From the NCBI GenBank assembly GCA_937924895.1, contig CALEYP010000045.1:1-23649 (forward strand): a stretch of DNA of 23,649 nt, read 5' to 3'. Below, in pieces: positions 18,029-23,649 of this stretch. This stretch comes from an uncultured Alphaproteobacteria bacterium. GTDB taxonomy: Bacteria; Pseudomonadota; Alphaproteobacteria; Puniceispirillales; Puniceispirillaceae. The notes under the pieces are model-generated. The model worked only from the letters and a program-made list of their open reading frames with translations, did not search any database and was not told the DNA's origin. Numbering within the stretch: the stretch's first letter is position 1; each line of letters opens with the position of its first letter. The translations under genes were made by a program, and so were the position numbers.

Positions 18029-18055
18029 AAAAAAAAAGGCGCATGGCCTATTTTT
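18029..18055 (-). terminator. Probable intrinsic terminator after tRNA-Val
   Basis: On the minus strand an A-rich arm and AGGC, loop CATGC, GCCT, then a run of nine T. The GC part of the stem is only four pairs but A-T pairs extend it across one T-T mismatch. It lies about 95 bases after the tRNA-Val 3' end. The 227 bases between the two tRNA genes hold this and the tRNA-Asp promoter; I see no gene in them. Confidence 0.6.
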
Positions 18056-18148
18056 AGACAACCCAGTCGCTTTGCGGCTTACCATTTTGCCTTGGCTTAT
18101 TTTCAACATGTTTGGGAAATCGTCTATCGACGGAGTGGCGAGACCTTA

Positions 18149-18224
18149 TGGTGGGTGGTGAGGGGCTCGAACCCCCGACCTACTGGGTGTAAACCAGTTG
18201 CTCTCCCAGCTGAGCTAACCACCC
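18149..18224 (-). tRNA. tRNA-Val (anticodon TAC)
   Basis: 76 bases with encoded CCA. Acceptor GGGTGGT pairs perfectly with ACCACCC; discriminator A; anticodon stem ACTGG/CCAGT around the loop TTTACAC, giving anticodon TAC (18189-18191) for valine GUA/GUG codons; T arm GGGGG-TTCGAAC-CCCCT. The D arm, TAGCTCAGCTGGGAGAGC, is standard. Its 5' end is only 21 bases from the hup terminator stem, so its promoter must overlap that terminator or it depends on read-through. Confidence 0.97.
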
Positions 18225-18240
18225 GTCATAAGTCGCCAAT

Positions 18241-18274
18241 AAAAAGCGCTGACCAGCTTATAACCAGTCAGCGC
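18241..18274 (-). terminator. Intrinsic terminator of the HU gene
   Basis: On the minus strand GCGCTGAC, a 13-base loop that includes TTATAA, GTCAGCGC and then TTTTT. Eight perfect pairs followed directly by a T run, about 20 bases after the HU stop codon. Confidence 0.9.
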
Positions 18275-18294
18275 AGAAAAATAAAGCAAAAAAT

Positions 18295-18570
18295 TTAGCT
18301 ATTTACAGCTGCCTTCAATGGAGCACCAGCCTTGAACTTTGGCTGCTTTGATGCTGCAATTTGAATTGTTTCACCTGTACGTGGGTTGCGGCCTGTGCTA
18401 GCTGCGCGATGTGCCACTGAGAATGAGCCGAAACCAACGATACGTACTTCATCACCGCTCTTCAAAGCACCTTCGATGCTTGCGAAAACTGCGTCAACAG
18501 CGCGGCCTGCGTCTGCCTTTGAAAGACCTGAACCTTCTGCGACTGCAGATACAAGATCATTTTTATTCAT
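18295..18570 (-). CDS. hup: DNA-binding protein HU
   Basis: 91 residues, a single bacterial HU/IHF-type domain. An N-terminal helical dimerisation part (1-45), the GFGSFSV turn (46-52) and the flexible arm with GRNPRTGETIQI (60-71), including the DNA-intercalating Pro63, are all present. HU binds DNA non-specifically as a dimer and shapes the nucleoid. Lysine and alanine contents are ordinary and there is no basic tail, in contrast to the trigger factor upstream. Position next to lon is conserved in many proteobacteria. It has its own promoter and terminator; AGGGGG precedes the ATG. HU rather than IHF is favoured by length and by the lon neighbourhood. Confidence 0.96.
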   Translation of the reverse strand: MNKNDLVSAVAEGSGLSKADAGRAVDAVFASIEGALKSGDEVRIVGFGSFSVAHRAASTGRNPRTGETIQIAASKQPKFKAGAPLKAAVNS

Positions 18571-18619
18571 GGGATGCCCCCTAACTAGAAATGGTTAATA
18601 CAATGTATTTGTACGGTGA

Positions 18620-18648
18620 TGGTAGCCATAGCTCGCGCAGACGGTCAA
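18620..18648 (-). promoter_or_regulatory. Candidate promoter of the HU gene
   Basis: On the minus strand TTGACC (18648-18643), a 17-base spacer and CTACCA (18625-18620), about 50 bases before the HU start codon. A strong -35 match and a moderate -10. A run of seven T (18650-18656) lies just upstream, but I see no convincing hairpin with it that would terminate lon. Confidence 0.5.
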
Positions 18649-18705
18649 CAAAAAAACTTAGCTTTTCTGCGACTTTCACGCATTTTTATCAGTTGACAAT
18701 AATTC

Positions 18706-21105
18706 CTAATGGGTCACCCGTTCAGAATCAGCCTTTGATTTTGCTGCCTCAGCCGCAATCGCTGCTTCTTCCTCTTCCGTAAGTGCTTTTGGCATCTCAG
18801 TCAGAGCTGCTTCGAGCGCTTCATCGATATAGGTAATTGGGATGATGGTTAAATCCTCTTTGACATTATCTGGGATTTCAGCCAAATCCTTCTCATTTTC
18901 CTTAGGAATCAATACAGTACGAATACCGCCTCTTTGCGCTGCCAAAAGCTTCTCTTTCAGGCCACCAATAGCAAGAACGCGGCCACGCAAGGTCATCTCC
19001 CCTGTCATCCCGACATCTTTGCGCACAGGAATACCTGTTTGGGCTGAGACAATCGCTGTTACCATGGCAACACCCGCAGATGGACCATCTTTTGGGGTCG
19101 CACCTTCTGGCACATGAACGTGAATATCAGATTTATCAGCACGTGTTTGGCTAATACCAAATGAGTTAGCGCGTGATTTAATGAAAAATTCAGAGGCCTG
19201 AATTGATTCTTTCATTACGGAACCTAGCTTCCCTGTTGCGGTCACACGCCCCTTGCCTGGCACCTTGACAGCTTCCACCTGAAGCAATTCACCACCGACC
19301 TGTGTCCAAGCAAGACCTGTTACAATCCCCACCTGGTCTTCAGAATCAATTTCACCAAACTTAAAGCGCTTGACGCCAAGATAATCTGTGATGTTGTCCG
19401 CATTTACTGTGACAGTCACTTCATCGCCTGACACAATCTTTGTGACCGCTTTACGGGCAATCTTAGCGATTTCTCTCTCAAGGCTACGGACGCCAGCTTC
19501 TCTTGTGTAATAGCGAATAATGGCAGTTAACGCGCTATCTTCAATCGTTAGCTCACCGTCACGCAAGCCATGGTCAGCAATCTGCTTTGAGACCATATGG
19601 CGCTTTGCAATCTCTACCTTCTCATCCTCTGTATAGCCAGAGAGATTGATGATCTCCATTCTATCTAGCAAAGGCTGTGGCATATTCATGCTGTTTGATG
19701 TTGTGATGAACATGACATTTGAGAGGTCAAAATCCACTTCGAGATAATGATCCTGGAAAGCGCTATTCTGCGCTGGATCCAACACCTCTAATAATGCTGA
19801 TGATGGATCGCCACGCCAATCAGCGCCCAGCTTATCGATCTCATCTAACAAAAAGAGTGGGTTATTTGTTCCTGCCTTTTTCATGCCTTGCACGATCTTG
19901 CCTGGCATAGCACCAATATAGGTCCGGCGATGGCCTCTAATTTCAGCCTCATCTCTCACACCGCCAAGCGCCATCCGCACAAATTTACGGCCTGTTGCTT
20001 TGGCAATTGACTTGCCAAGCGACGTCTTACCAACACCTGGTGGGCCAACGAGGCACAAGATCGGGCCTTTTAACTTCTTTGTGCGTGATTGCACAGCAAG
20101 ATATTCAATGATGCGCTCTTTGACCTTCTCTAGCCCATAATGATCAGCATCAAGAATCGCACGTGATTCCTGAATATCATTTTTTAGACGAGACGCCTTT
20201 TTCCACGGCACGTCTGTCATCCAGTCAAGATAATTACGCACCACTGTGGCTTCGGCACTCATCGGGCCCATATTACGCAGCTTCTTTAGCTCAGCTTGCG
20301 CTTTTTCTTTGGCCTCTTTCGGCATACGGCGCTCTTCGATTTTGGCTTCTAGCTCATCTAGTTCGCTGCGACCATCTTCGCCCTCGCCTAGTTCTTTCTG
20401 AATGGCTTTCATTTGCTCATTCAAATAATATTCGCGCTGGGTTTTCTCCATTTGGCGTTTGACGCGATTGCGAATGCGCTTTTCCACCTGCAGCACAGAC
20501 ATTTCGCCTTCCATCATGGTAAAAATGGCTTCGAGACGGTCCTTCACAGAGGTTTGATCAAGCAAATCCTGCTTTTCCTCAATCTTAACTGACAGATGAG
20601 AGGCAAGCGTATCTGCGATCTTAGATGGCTCTTCAATCTGGTTCACAGAGACCATAACCTCAGATGCAATCTTTTTATTCAATTTGATATAATTCTCAAA
20701 TTGCTGAACAGCAGCGCGTCCCATCGCGATAACTTCAGATTCAGGGTTTTCATCATCTGGTAATTCGATGAATTCGGCTGCCATAAATTCGGAATTCTCA
20801 TGGAATGAGGTAATTTGCGCGCGGCATGTCCCCTCAACCAATACTTTGACCGTCCCATCTGGCAATTTCAATAATTGCAGAATATGGCCGAGTGTGCCCA
20901 TTTCATACATGTCTGATTGCTGCGGGTCTTCCGTGGCGGCATCACGCTGCGTCAAAAGCAAAATTTGCTTGTTTTCTGCCATAACAGCTTCAAGTGCCTT
21001 GACTGATTTTTCGCGCCCCACAAAGAGCGGAACAATCATATGCGGAAAGACAACAATATCACGCAGTGGCAAAACTGGTAGGACATGAGCAGTGGTTTCA
21101 GACAT
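18706..21105 (-). CDS. lon: ATP-dependent protease Lon
   Basis: 799 residues. Cytoplasmic AAA+ serine protease that removes misfolded and selected regulatory proteins. Order: N-terminal substrate domain (LPVLPLRDIVVFPHMIVPLF, about 9-28), a coiled-coil segment (about 205-280), the ATPase with Walker A GPPGVGKTS (354-362), Walker B FLLDEIDK (418-425) and the ATPase lid, then the protease domain with Ser676 in DGPSAGVAM and Lys719 in GGLKEKLLA forming the catalytic dyad (E. coli Ser679 and Lys722). The last 25 residues are acidic and alanine-rich. The frame is open eight codons further to a TTG at 21129, but ATG at 21105, preceded by GGGGAA, gives the usual family N-terminus. It is preceded by a possible heat-shock promoter. 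Confidence 0.97.
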   Translation of the reverse strand: MSETTAHVLPVLPLRDIVVFPHMIVPLFVGREKSVKALEAVMAENKQILLLTQRDAATEDPQQSDMYEMGTLGHILQLLKLPDGTVKVLVEGTCRAQITSFHENSEFMAAEFIELPDDENPESEVIAMGRAAVQQFENYIKLNKKIASEVMVSVNQIEEPSKIADTLASHLSVKIEEKQDLLDQTSVKDRLEAIFTMMEGEMSVLQVEKRIRNRVKRQMEKTQREYYLNEQMKAIQKELGEGEDGRSELDELEAKIEERRMPKEAKEKAQAELKKLRNMGPMSAEATVVRNYLDWMTDVPWKKASRLKNDIQESRAILDADHYGLEKVKERIIEYLAVQSRTKKLKGPILCLVGPPGVGKTSLGKSIAKATGRKFVRMALGGVRDEAEIRGHRRTYIGAMPGKIVQGMKKAGTNNPLFLLDEIDKLGADWRGDPSSALLEVLDPAQNSAFQDHYLEVDFDLSNVMFITTSNSMNMPQPLLDRMEIINLSGYTEDEKVEIAKRHMVSKQIADHGLRDGELTIEDSALTAIIRYYTREAGVRSLEREIAKIARKAVTKIVSGDEVTVTVNADNITDYLGVKRFKFGEIDSEDQVGIVTGLAWTQVGGELLQVEAVKVPGKGRVTATGKLGSVMKESIQASEFFIKSRANSFGISQTRADKSDIHVHVPEGATPKDGPSAGVAMVTAIVSAQTGIPVRKDVGMTGEMTLRGRVLAIGGLKEKLLAAQRGGIRTVLIPKENEKDLAEIPDNVKEDLTIIPITYIDEALEAALTEMPKALTEEEEAAIAAEAAKSKADSERVTH

Positions 21106-21125
21106 TTTAATAGGTTCCCCATTTA

Positions 21126-21143
21126 CCAAAGTCTATCCTTTGG
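21126..21143. repeat. Perfect inverted repeat at the lon transcription start
   Basis: CCAAAG, six bases, CTTTGG. Six perfect pairs, directly adjoining the proposed -10 box of lon, so it spans the expected transcription start. It could be an operator or form a 5' hairpin in the lon mRNA 20 or so bases before the start codon. Confidence 0.6.
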
Positions 21144-21172
21144 AAATGTGTGTTCAGCGCCTCAACTTCAAG
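21144..21172 (-). promoter_or_regulatory. Candidate RpoH (heat-shock) promoter of lon
   Basis: On the minus strand CTTGAAG (21172-21166), a 14-base spacer and ACACATTT (21151-21144). This resembles the sigma-32 pattern CTTGAAA-N11-16-CCCCATNT, six of eight bases in the -10 element. lon is a well-known member of heat-shock regulons, which supports the reading. No equally good housekeeping pair was seen. Inference from consensus only. Confidence 0.5.
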
Positions 21173-21177
21173 AGGCG
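21158..21177. repeat. Inverted repeat over the lon -35 element
   Basis: CGCCTC, eight bases, GAGGCG: six perfect pairs enclosing most of the proposed CTTGAAG -35 box. Possible operator, or a DNA structure that happens to contain the promoter. Confidence 0.55.
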
Positions 21178-21238
21178 AGGCAAATTGTTTTTACTTTTTC
21201 CGCCTGTCACAAACCAAAGGCTTGCGAGGGAGCCATTC

Positions 21239-21267
21239 AAAAAAAGCGAGCGCTGCAATCACAGCGC
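21239..21267 (-). terminator. Probable intrinsic terminator of clpX
   Basis: On the minus strand GCGCTG, loop TGATTG, CAGCGC, then four bases (TCGC) and seven T. The stem lies nine bases after the clpX stop. The four-base spacer before the T run is a little long, hence moderate confidence. Confidence 0.65.
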
Positions 21268-21275
21268 CCCTTCAG

Positions 21276-22529
21276 TTAGGCTTTTTTCGGGCTTGCAGCA
21301 TGCACAACAAGAGGTTTGGCATTATCATTTACCACCTCTTCATTGATCACGACTTCTTCGATATCACTAGCTGTTGGGATATCAAACATCGTATCCATCA
21401 AGATGCTTTCCATAATAGACCGCAAGCCACGAGCCCCTGTTTTGCGCTCAATCGCTTTGCGGGCAATGGCACGCAATGCTTCCTCGCGGAATTCTAGCCG
21501 CACATCATCCATGTCAAATAGCGCACTATATTGCTTAGTCAGTGCATTTTTCGGCTCTGTCAGAATGCGAACCAGCGCATCTTCATCAAGATCTTCGAGC
21601 GTTGCAATCACAGGGAGACGGCCGACGAATTCAGGGATAAGACCAAATTTGATCAAATCCTCAGGCTCAAGCTCAGAAAACAACTCAGACAAGCTTTTAT
21701 CATCAGGGCCCCGCACATCAGCACCGAACCCAATACCAGCGCCAGCATTACGCCCAGCAATCATCTTATCCAAGCCAGCAAAGGCACCGCCACAGATAAA
21801 GAGGATATTTGTGGTATCAACTTGCAGGAATTCTTGCTGCGGATGCTTACGGCCACCTTGTGGTGGCACAGAGGCCACAGTGCCTTCCATGATTTTCAAA
21901 AGCGCCTGCTGGACCCCTTCCCCAGATACATCTCTGGTGATAGATGGGTTATCAGATTTGCGGGAAATCTTGTCAACTTCGTCAATATAGACAATACCAC
22001 GCTGGGCTTTCTCTACATTATAATCGGCGGCCTGAAGAAGCTTTAGGATGATGTTCTCAACATCTTCACCCACATAACCAGCCTCGGTCAATGTGGTCGC
22101 ATCTGCCATGGTAAAGGGTACATCCAGCATACGAGCTAGTGATTGCGCCAAAAGGGTCTTACCACAGCCTGTTGGGCCCACTAATAGGATATTTGACTTT
22201 GCGATTTCAAGATCGCCTGTCTTACCCGCATTGGCAAGGCGCTTATAATGGTTATGAACCGCGACGGATAAGACGCGCTTGGCTTTGGCCTGCCCAATCA
22301 CATAGTCATCAAGGACTTTATTGATATCCGCAGGTGTAGGGACGCCATCATGACCTTTCGGTAGTGACCCCTTATGCTCTTCACGGATAATATCCATGCA
22401 AAGCTCTACCCATTCATCACAAATGAAAACAGTTGGACCCGCAATCAATTTCCGCACTTCATGCTGGCTCTTGCCACAAAATGAGCAGAAGAGCGTTGAT
22501 TTGCTGTCGTCGCCTGTTGTTTTCGCCAT
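21276..22529 (-). CDS. clpX: ATP-dependent Clp protease ATPase subunit ClpX
   Basis: 417 residues. The AAA+ unfoldase recognises tagged substrates and feeds them to ClpP. The N-terminal zinc domain has Cys15 and Cys18 (CSFC) and Cys37 and Cys44 (CDEWVELC). The ATPase follows with Walker A GPTGCGKT (118-125), pore loop GYVGED (151-156), Walker B IVYIDEVD (179-186), the RKH loop in GRKHPQ (226-231), the ClpP-contacting IGF loop (266-268) and the sensor-2 region GARGLRS (365-371). All functional motifs are intact. It starts at ATG 22529 with a strong AAGGAG six bases upstream. About 140 bases separate it from clpP, with several hairpins, so separate control is possible. Confidence 0.98.
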   Translation of the reverse strand: MAKTTGDDSKSTLFCSFCGKSQHEVRKLIAGPTVFICDEWVELCMDIIREEHKGSLPKGHDGVPTPADINKVLDDYVIGQAKAKRVLSVAVHNHYKRLANAGKTGDLEIAKSNILLVGPTGCGKTLLAQSLARMLDVPFTMADATTLTEAGYVGEDVENIILKLLQAADYNVEKAQRGIVYIDEVDKISRKSDNPSITRDVSGEGVQQALLKIMEGTVASVPPQGGRKHPQQEFLQVDTTNILFICGGAFAGLDKMIAGRNAGAGIGFGADVRGPDDKSLSELFSELEPEDLIKFGLIPEFVGRLPVIATLEDLDEDALVRILTEPKNALTKQYSALFDMDDVRLEFREEALRAIARKAIERKTGARGLRSIMESILMDTMFDIPTASDIEEVVINEEVVNDNAKPLVVHAASPKKA

Positions 22530-22550
22530 TGGTGGCTCCTTCTTTTGTGC

Positions 22551-22580
22551 GACAGGATACCCTGTTGCGTCTATCCTGCC
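22551..22580 (-). promoter_or_regulatory. Hairpin in the clpX leader next to the ribosome site
   Basis: On the minus strand GGCAGGATA, a 12-base loop, TATCCTGTC: nine pairs with one G-U, ending about ten bases before the AAGGAG ribosome site (22536-22541). No T run follows, so a terminator is unlikely. It could be a leader structure affecting clpX translation or an operator. Confidence 0.5.
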
Positions 22581-22618
22581 CCCTATCCCTCATTATCAGT
22601 CTAGTCTCGGGCAATAAC

Positions 22619-22644
22619 TTCAGACAACAAAAAAGCTGTCTGAA
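22619..22644. repeat. Perfect 8-base inverted repeat between clpP and clpX
   Basis: TTCAGACA, ten bases with an A/T run, TGTCTGAA. Beside it are two smaller palindromes: AGGA-N5-TCCT (22645-22657) and CCTAA-N-TTAGG (22655-22665). On the minus strand the T6 lies in the loop and not after the stem, so this is not a standard terminator for clpP; read on the plus strand a T6 does follow the stem. Function uncertain. Confidence 0.6.
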
Positions 22645-22668
22645 AGGATTTTTTCCTAATTTAGGGGC

Positions 22669-23289
22669 CTATTCCGCCTTAGGACGTTGAGATACCACCT
22701 CATCAATTAGGCCAAGAGATTTGGCTTCTTCAGGAGACATGAACGTATCGCGCTCCATGATTTTCTCAATTTGCTTTAGGGTTTGCCCTGTATGTTTTGT
22801 GTAAATGCCATTGAGACGGCCGCGTAGATTGATAATCTCTCTTGCATGAATTTCAATATCAGTCGCTTGACCTTGGAAGCCGCCTGATGGCTGATGCGTC
22901 ATGATACGGGCATTCGGAAGGCAATAACGCTTGCCTGCCGCACCAGCGGTGAGCAGCAATGATCCCATTGAGGCAGCTTGCCCCATACAGACCGTCGCAA
23001 CATCCGGACGGATATATTCCATCGTGTCATAAATGGCGAGACCAGATGTCACAACACCGCCAGGCGAGTTGATATACATATAGATATCTTTGGTTGGGTT
23101 TTCAGATTCCAGAAATAGCAGCTGGGCGCAAATCACGGACGCCATATTATCTTCAACAGGGCCATTTAAGAAAATGATACGCTCTTTTAAAAGACGAGAA
23201 TAAATATCAAATGAGCGCTCACCGCGGCTGGTCTGTTCAATGACCATAGGGATAAGGGCTGATTGTTCGGGTGTATCAAAAGGCAACAT
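22669..23289 (-). CDS. clpP: ATP-dependent Clp protease proteolytic subunit ClpP
   Basis: 206 residues, usual length. A serine peptidase that forms a double heptameric chamber and is fed by ClpX. The catalytic triad is Ser107 in MGQAASMGSLLL, His132 in RIMTHQPSGG and Asp181 in ERDTFMSPEEA, with the same spacing as E. coli ClpP. Other family blocks: ERIIFLNGPVEDNMAS (36-51) and DIYMYINSPGGVVTSGLAIY (68-87), the latter lining the substrate groove. A short N-terminal stretch may be removed by self-processing, as in relatives. ATG at 23289 follows an AAGAGACGATA leader; the ribosome site is modest. The gene lies between tig and clpX, the standard proteobacterial order. Confidence 0.98.
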   Translation of the reverse strand: MLPFDTPEQSALIPMVIEQTSRGERSFDIYSRLLKERIIFLNGPVEDNMASVICAQLLFLESENPTKDIYMYINSPGGVVTSGLAIYDTMEYIRPDVATVCMGQAASMGSLLLTAGAAGKRYCLPNARIMTHQPSGGFQGQATDIEIHAREIINLRGRLNGIYTKHTGQTLKQIEKIMERDTFMSPEEAKSLGLIDEVVSQRPKAE

Positions 23290-23319
23290 TATCGTCTCTT
23301 ACTCTTAACTAAACTGAAG

Positions 23320-23331
23320 TGATGTTCATCA
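23320..23331. promoter_or_regulatory. Palindrome upstream of clpP
   Basis: TGATGTTCATCA: two five-base arms around TT, about 30 bases before the clpP start codon. The size and place would suit a regulator site, but a palindrome this short can occur by chance. I cannot identify a clear clpP promoter near it. Confidence 0.3.
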
Positions 23332-23361
23332 TAACGTGGTTAATCATTCACTACCATAAAT

Positions 23362-23394
23362 TTAGGGGTTAACGTTCAGAACGCCAACCCCTAA
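23362..23394. terminator. Long 15-pair hairpin between tig and clpP
   Basis: Arms of 15 bases (23362-23376 and 23380-23394) around a three-base loop. In the minus-strand RNA all 15 positions pair, two of them G-U. On the minus strand only ATTTAT follows; on the plus strand CATATTTTTT follows. Probably the tig terminator or a processing/stability hairpin, but the lack of a proper T run in the tig direction leaves this open. Confidence 0.5.
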
Positions 23395-23416
23395 CATATT
23401 TTTTATAGCATCGTTA

Positions 23417-23438
23417 GGCCACACTTTTAAGAGTGGCC
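23417..23438 (-). terminator. Hairpin 17 bases after the tig stop
   Basis: GGCCAC, ten bases, GTGGCC, with three extra pairs possible inside the loop past one T-T mismatch. No T run follows on the minus strand. With the larger hairpin downstream it makes a structured tig 3' end; a rho-independent role is only tentative. Confidence 0.4.
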
Positions 23439-23455
23439 CTTCATACGAGGCAGAT

Positions 23456-23649
23456 TTATTTTTTCTTTGCGGCTGCTTTTTTAGCGGCTGCTTTTTTCGC
23501 AGGTGCCTTCTTGGCTGCGGCTTTCTTAGCTGCGGCTTTCTTGGCTGTCTTTTTGGCAGCTTTCTTGGCTGCTGGCTTTGCCTCTTCAGTTGCGGCCTCA
23601 CCATACAGCTCTTCTGCTGTCACAGTTTTCTCGGTGACTTGCGCAATCT
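23456..23649 (-). CDS. tig: Trigger factor, C-terminal end, with a Lys/Ala-repeat tail
   Basis: Partial: only the last 63 codons are in the window; the N-terminus is beyond base 23649. The visible start, AQVTEKTVTAEELYGEA, matches the end of the trigger factor C-terminal domain (VTEK-V--EEL), and the position before clpP-clpX-lon is the classic tig location. Trigger factor is the ribosome-bound chaperone that meets nascent chains. What follows is unusual: the final 40 residues contain 18 Lys, 19 Ala, two Pro and one Thr and no acidic residue, arranged as repeats of KKAAA, like histone H1-type tails. The tail probably binds nucleic acid or rRNA; this is inference. The stop is TAA at 23456-23458. 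The identity rests on a short match plus synteny. Confidence 0.85.
   Translation of the reverse strand, partial: IAQVTEKTVTAEELYGEAATEEAKPAAKKAAKKTAKKAAAKKAAAKKAPAKKAAAKKAAAKKK
23468..23542 (-). repeat. 15-base tandem repeat coding KKAAA in the tig tail
   Basis: Five tandem 15-base units code for KKAAA (third unit KKAPA), followed by a final KKK. Units differ mostly at third codon positions (AAG/AAA, GCC/GCA/GCT), so the protein repeat is kept while the DNA has diverged, which suggests it is not a very recent expansion. Confidence 0.8.

Noticed and set aside
18134..18143. Ten-base match (AGTGGCGAGA) to the tRNA-Asp 3' end near tRNA-Val, as if a tRNA fragment or attachment site
   Set aside because: Only ten bases match, no integrase or mobile genes are near, and no second boundary is visible. 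Probably chance.
17981..18298. 105-codon plus-strand frame across tRNA-Val and the spacer
   Set aside because: It reads through a clear tRNA gene and two terminators in antisense and has no family resemblance.
18644..18697. GTCAAC and GTTGAC arms 42 bases apart between lon and hup
   Set aside because: Arms are only six bases and the downstream one is part of the candidate HU -35 element; chance is likely.
21106..21129. TTG start for lon, adding eight residues
   Set aside because: The ATG at 21105 has a GGGGAA ribosome site and gives the usual Lon start; the TTG has no support and would lie in the leader hairpin.
21316..21990. Open reading frame of 224 codons on the plus strand, antisense to clpX
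   Set aside because: It is wholly inside clpX, is Ser/Arg/Pro-rich with no recognisable domain, and has no ribosome site or neighbours. It follows from the codon use of clpX on the other strand.
23362..23604. 80-codon minus-strand frame rich in Lys, Pro, Gln and Arg
   Set aside because: It is the shifted frame of the repetitive tig tail and runs on through the hairpins after tig. The true frame gives the trigger factor ending.

Overview
This window comes from an alphaproteobacterium with mid-range GC content (mid-40s per cent by eye, not computed). The evidence is the order tig–clpP–clpX–lon–hup–tRNA-Val–tRNA-Asp–nuoA-to-N–birA–coaX–rnj–mce, the alphaproteobacterial style of the Nuo proteins (separate NuoC and NuoD; NuoG without an N7 cluster; NuoE with a C-terminal tail), and promoters that resemble CTTGAC-N17-CTATAT. 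A free-living marine lineage such as SAR116/Rhodospirillales would fit, but I cannot fix the genus. Every gene lies on the minus strand, so the biological reading order runs from base 23649 down to base 1.

Region 1 (23649 to 18295) is the protein quality-control block: the C-terminal end of trigger factor (with a striking Lys/Ala-repeat tail), ClpP, ClpX, Lon and the nucleoid protein HU. Unlike the nuo block, these genes are separated by 120-170 base gaps with hairpins and candidate promoters, so each can be controlled on its own. Lon has a plausible heat-shock (RpoH-like) promoter lying between two perfect inverted repeats.

Region 2 (18294 to 17683) holds tRNA-Val(TAC) and tRNA-Asp(GTC), each followed by an intrinsic terminator, and the leader and probable promoter of the nuo operon. 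No gap between genes exceeds 300 bases; the longest (17922-18148) holds the tRNA-Val terminator and the tRNA-Asp promoter and nothing else I can recognise.

Region 3 (17682 to 3551) is a complete 14-gene complex I operon, nuoABCDEFGHIJKLMN, with gaps of 30 bases or fewer, several 4-base ATGA overlaps and no inserted foreign reading frames. All iron-sulphur ligands and the key membrane-arm Lys/Glu residues I checked are present, so the complex should be functional.

Region 4 (3543 to 1) continues the same unit without a visible terminator: a biotin protein ligase, type III pantothenate kinase, RNase J and the start of methylmalonyl-CoA epimerase, linked by overlapping stop/start codons. This joins respiration, biotin and CoA cofactor supply, propionyl-CoA metabolism and mRNA turnover in one likely transcript.

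I found no mobile element, CRISPR array, phage gene or unknown multi-gene system. The window is mainly conserved core genome; the points of interest are the trigger factor tail, the regulatory hairpins around clpP/clpX/lon, the tRNA-Val/hup terminator overlap and a substituted residue in a conserved RNase J motif.
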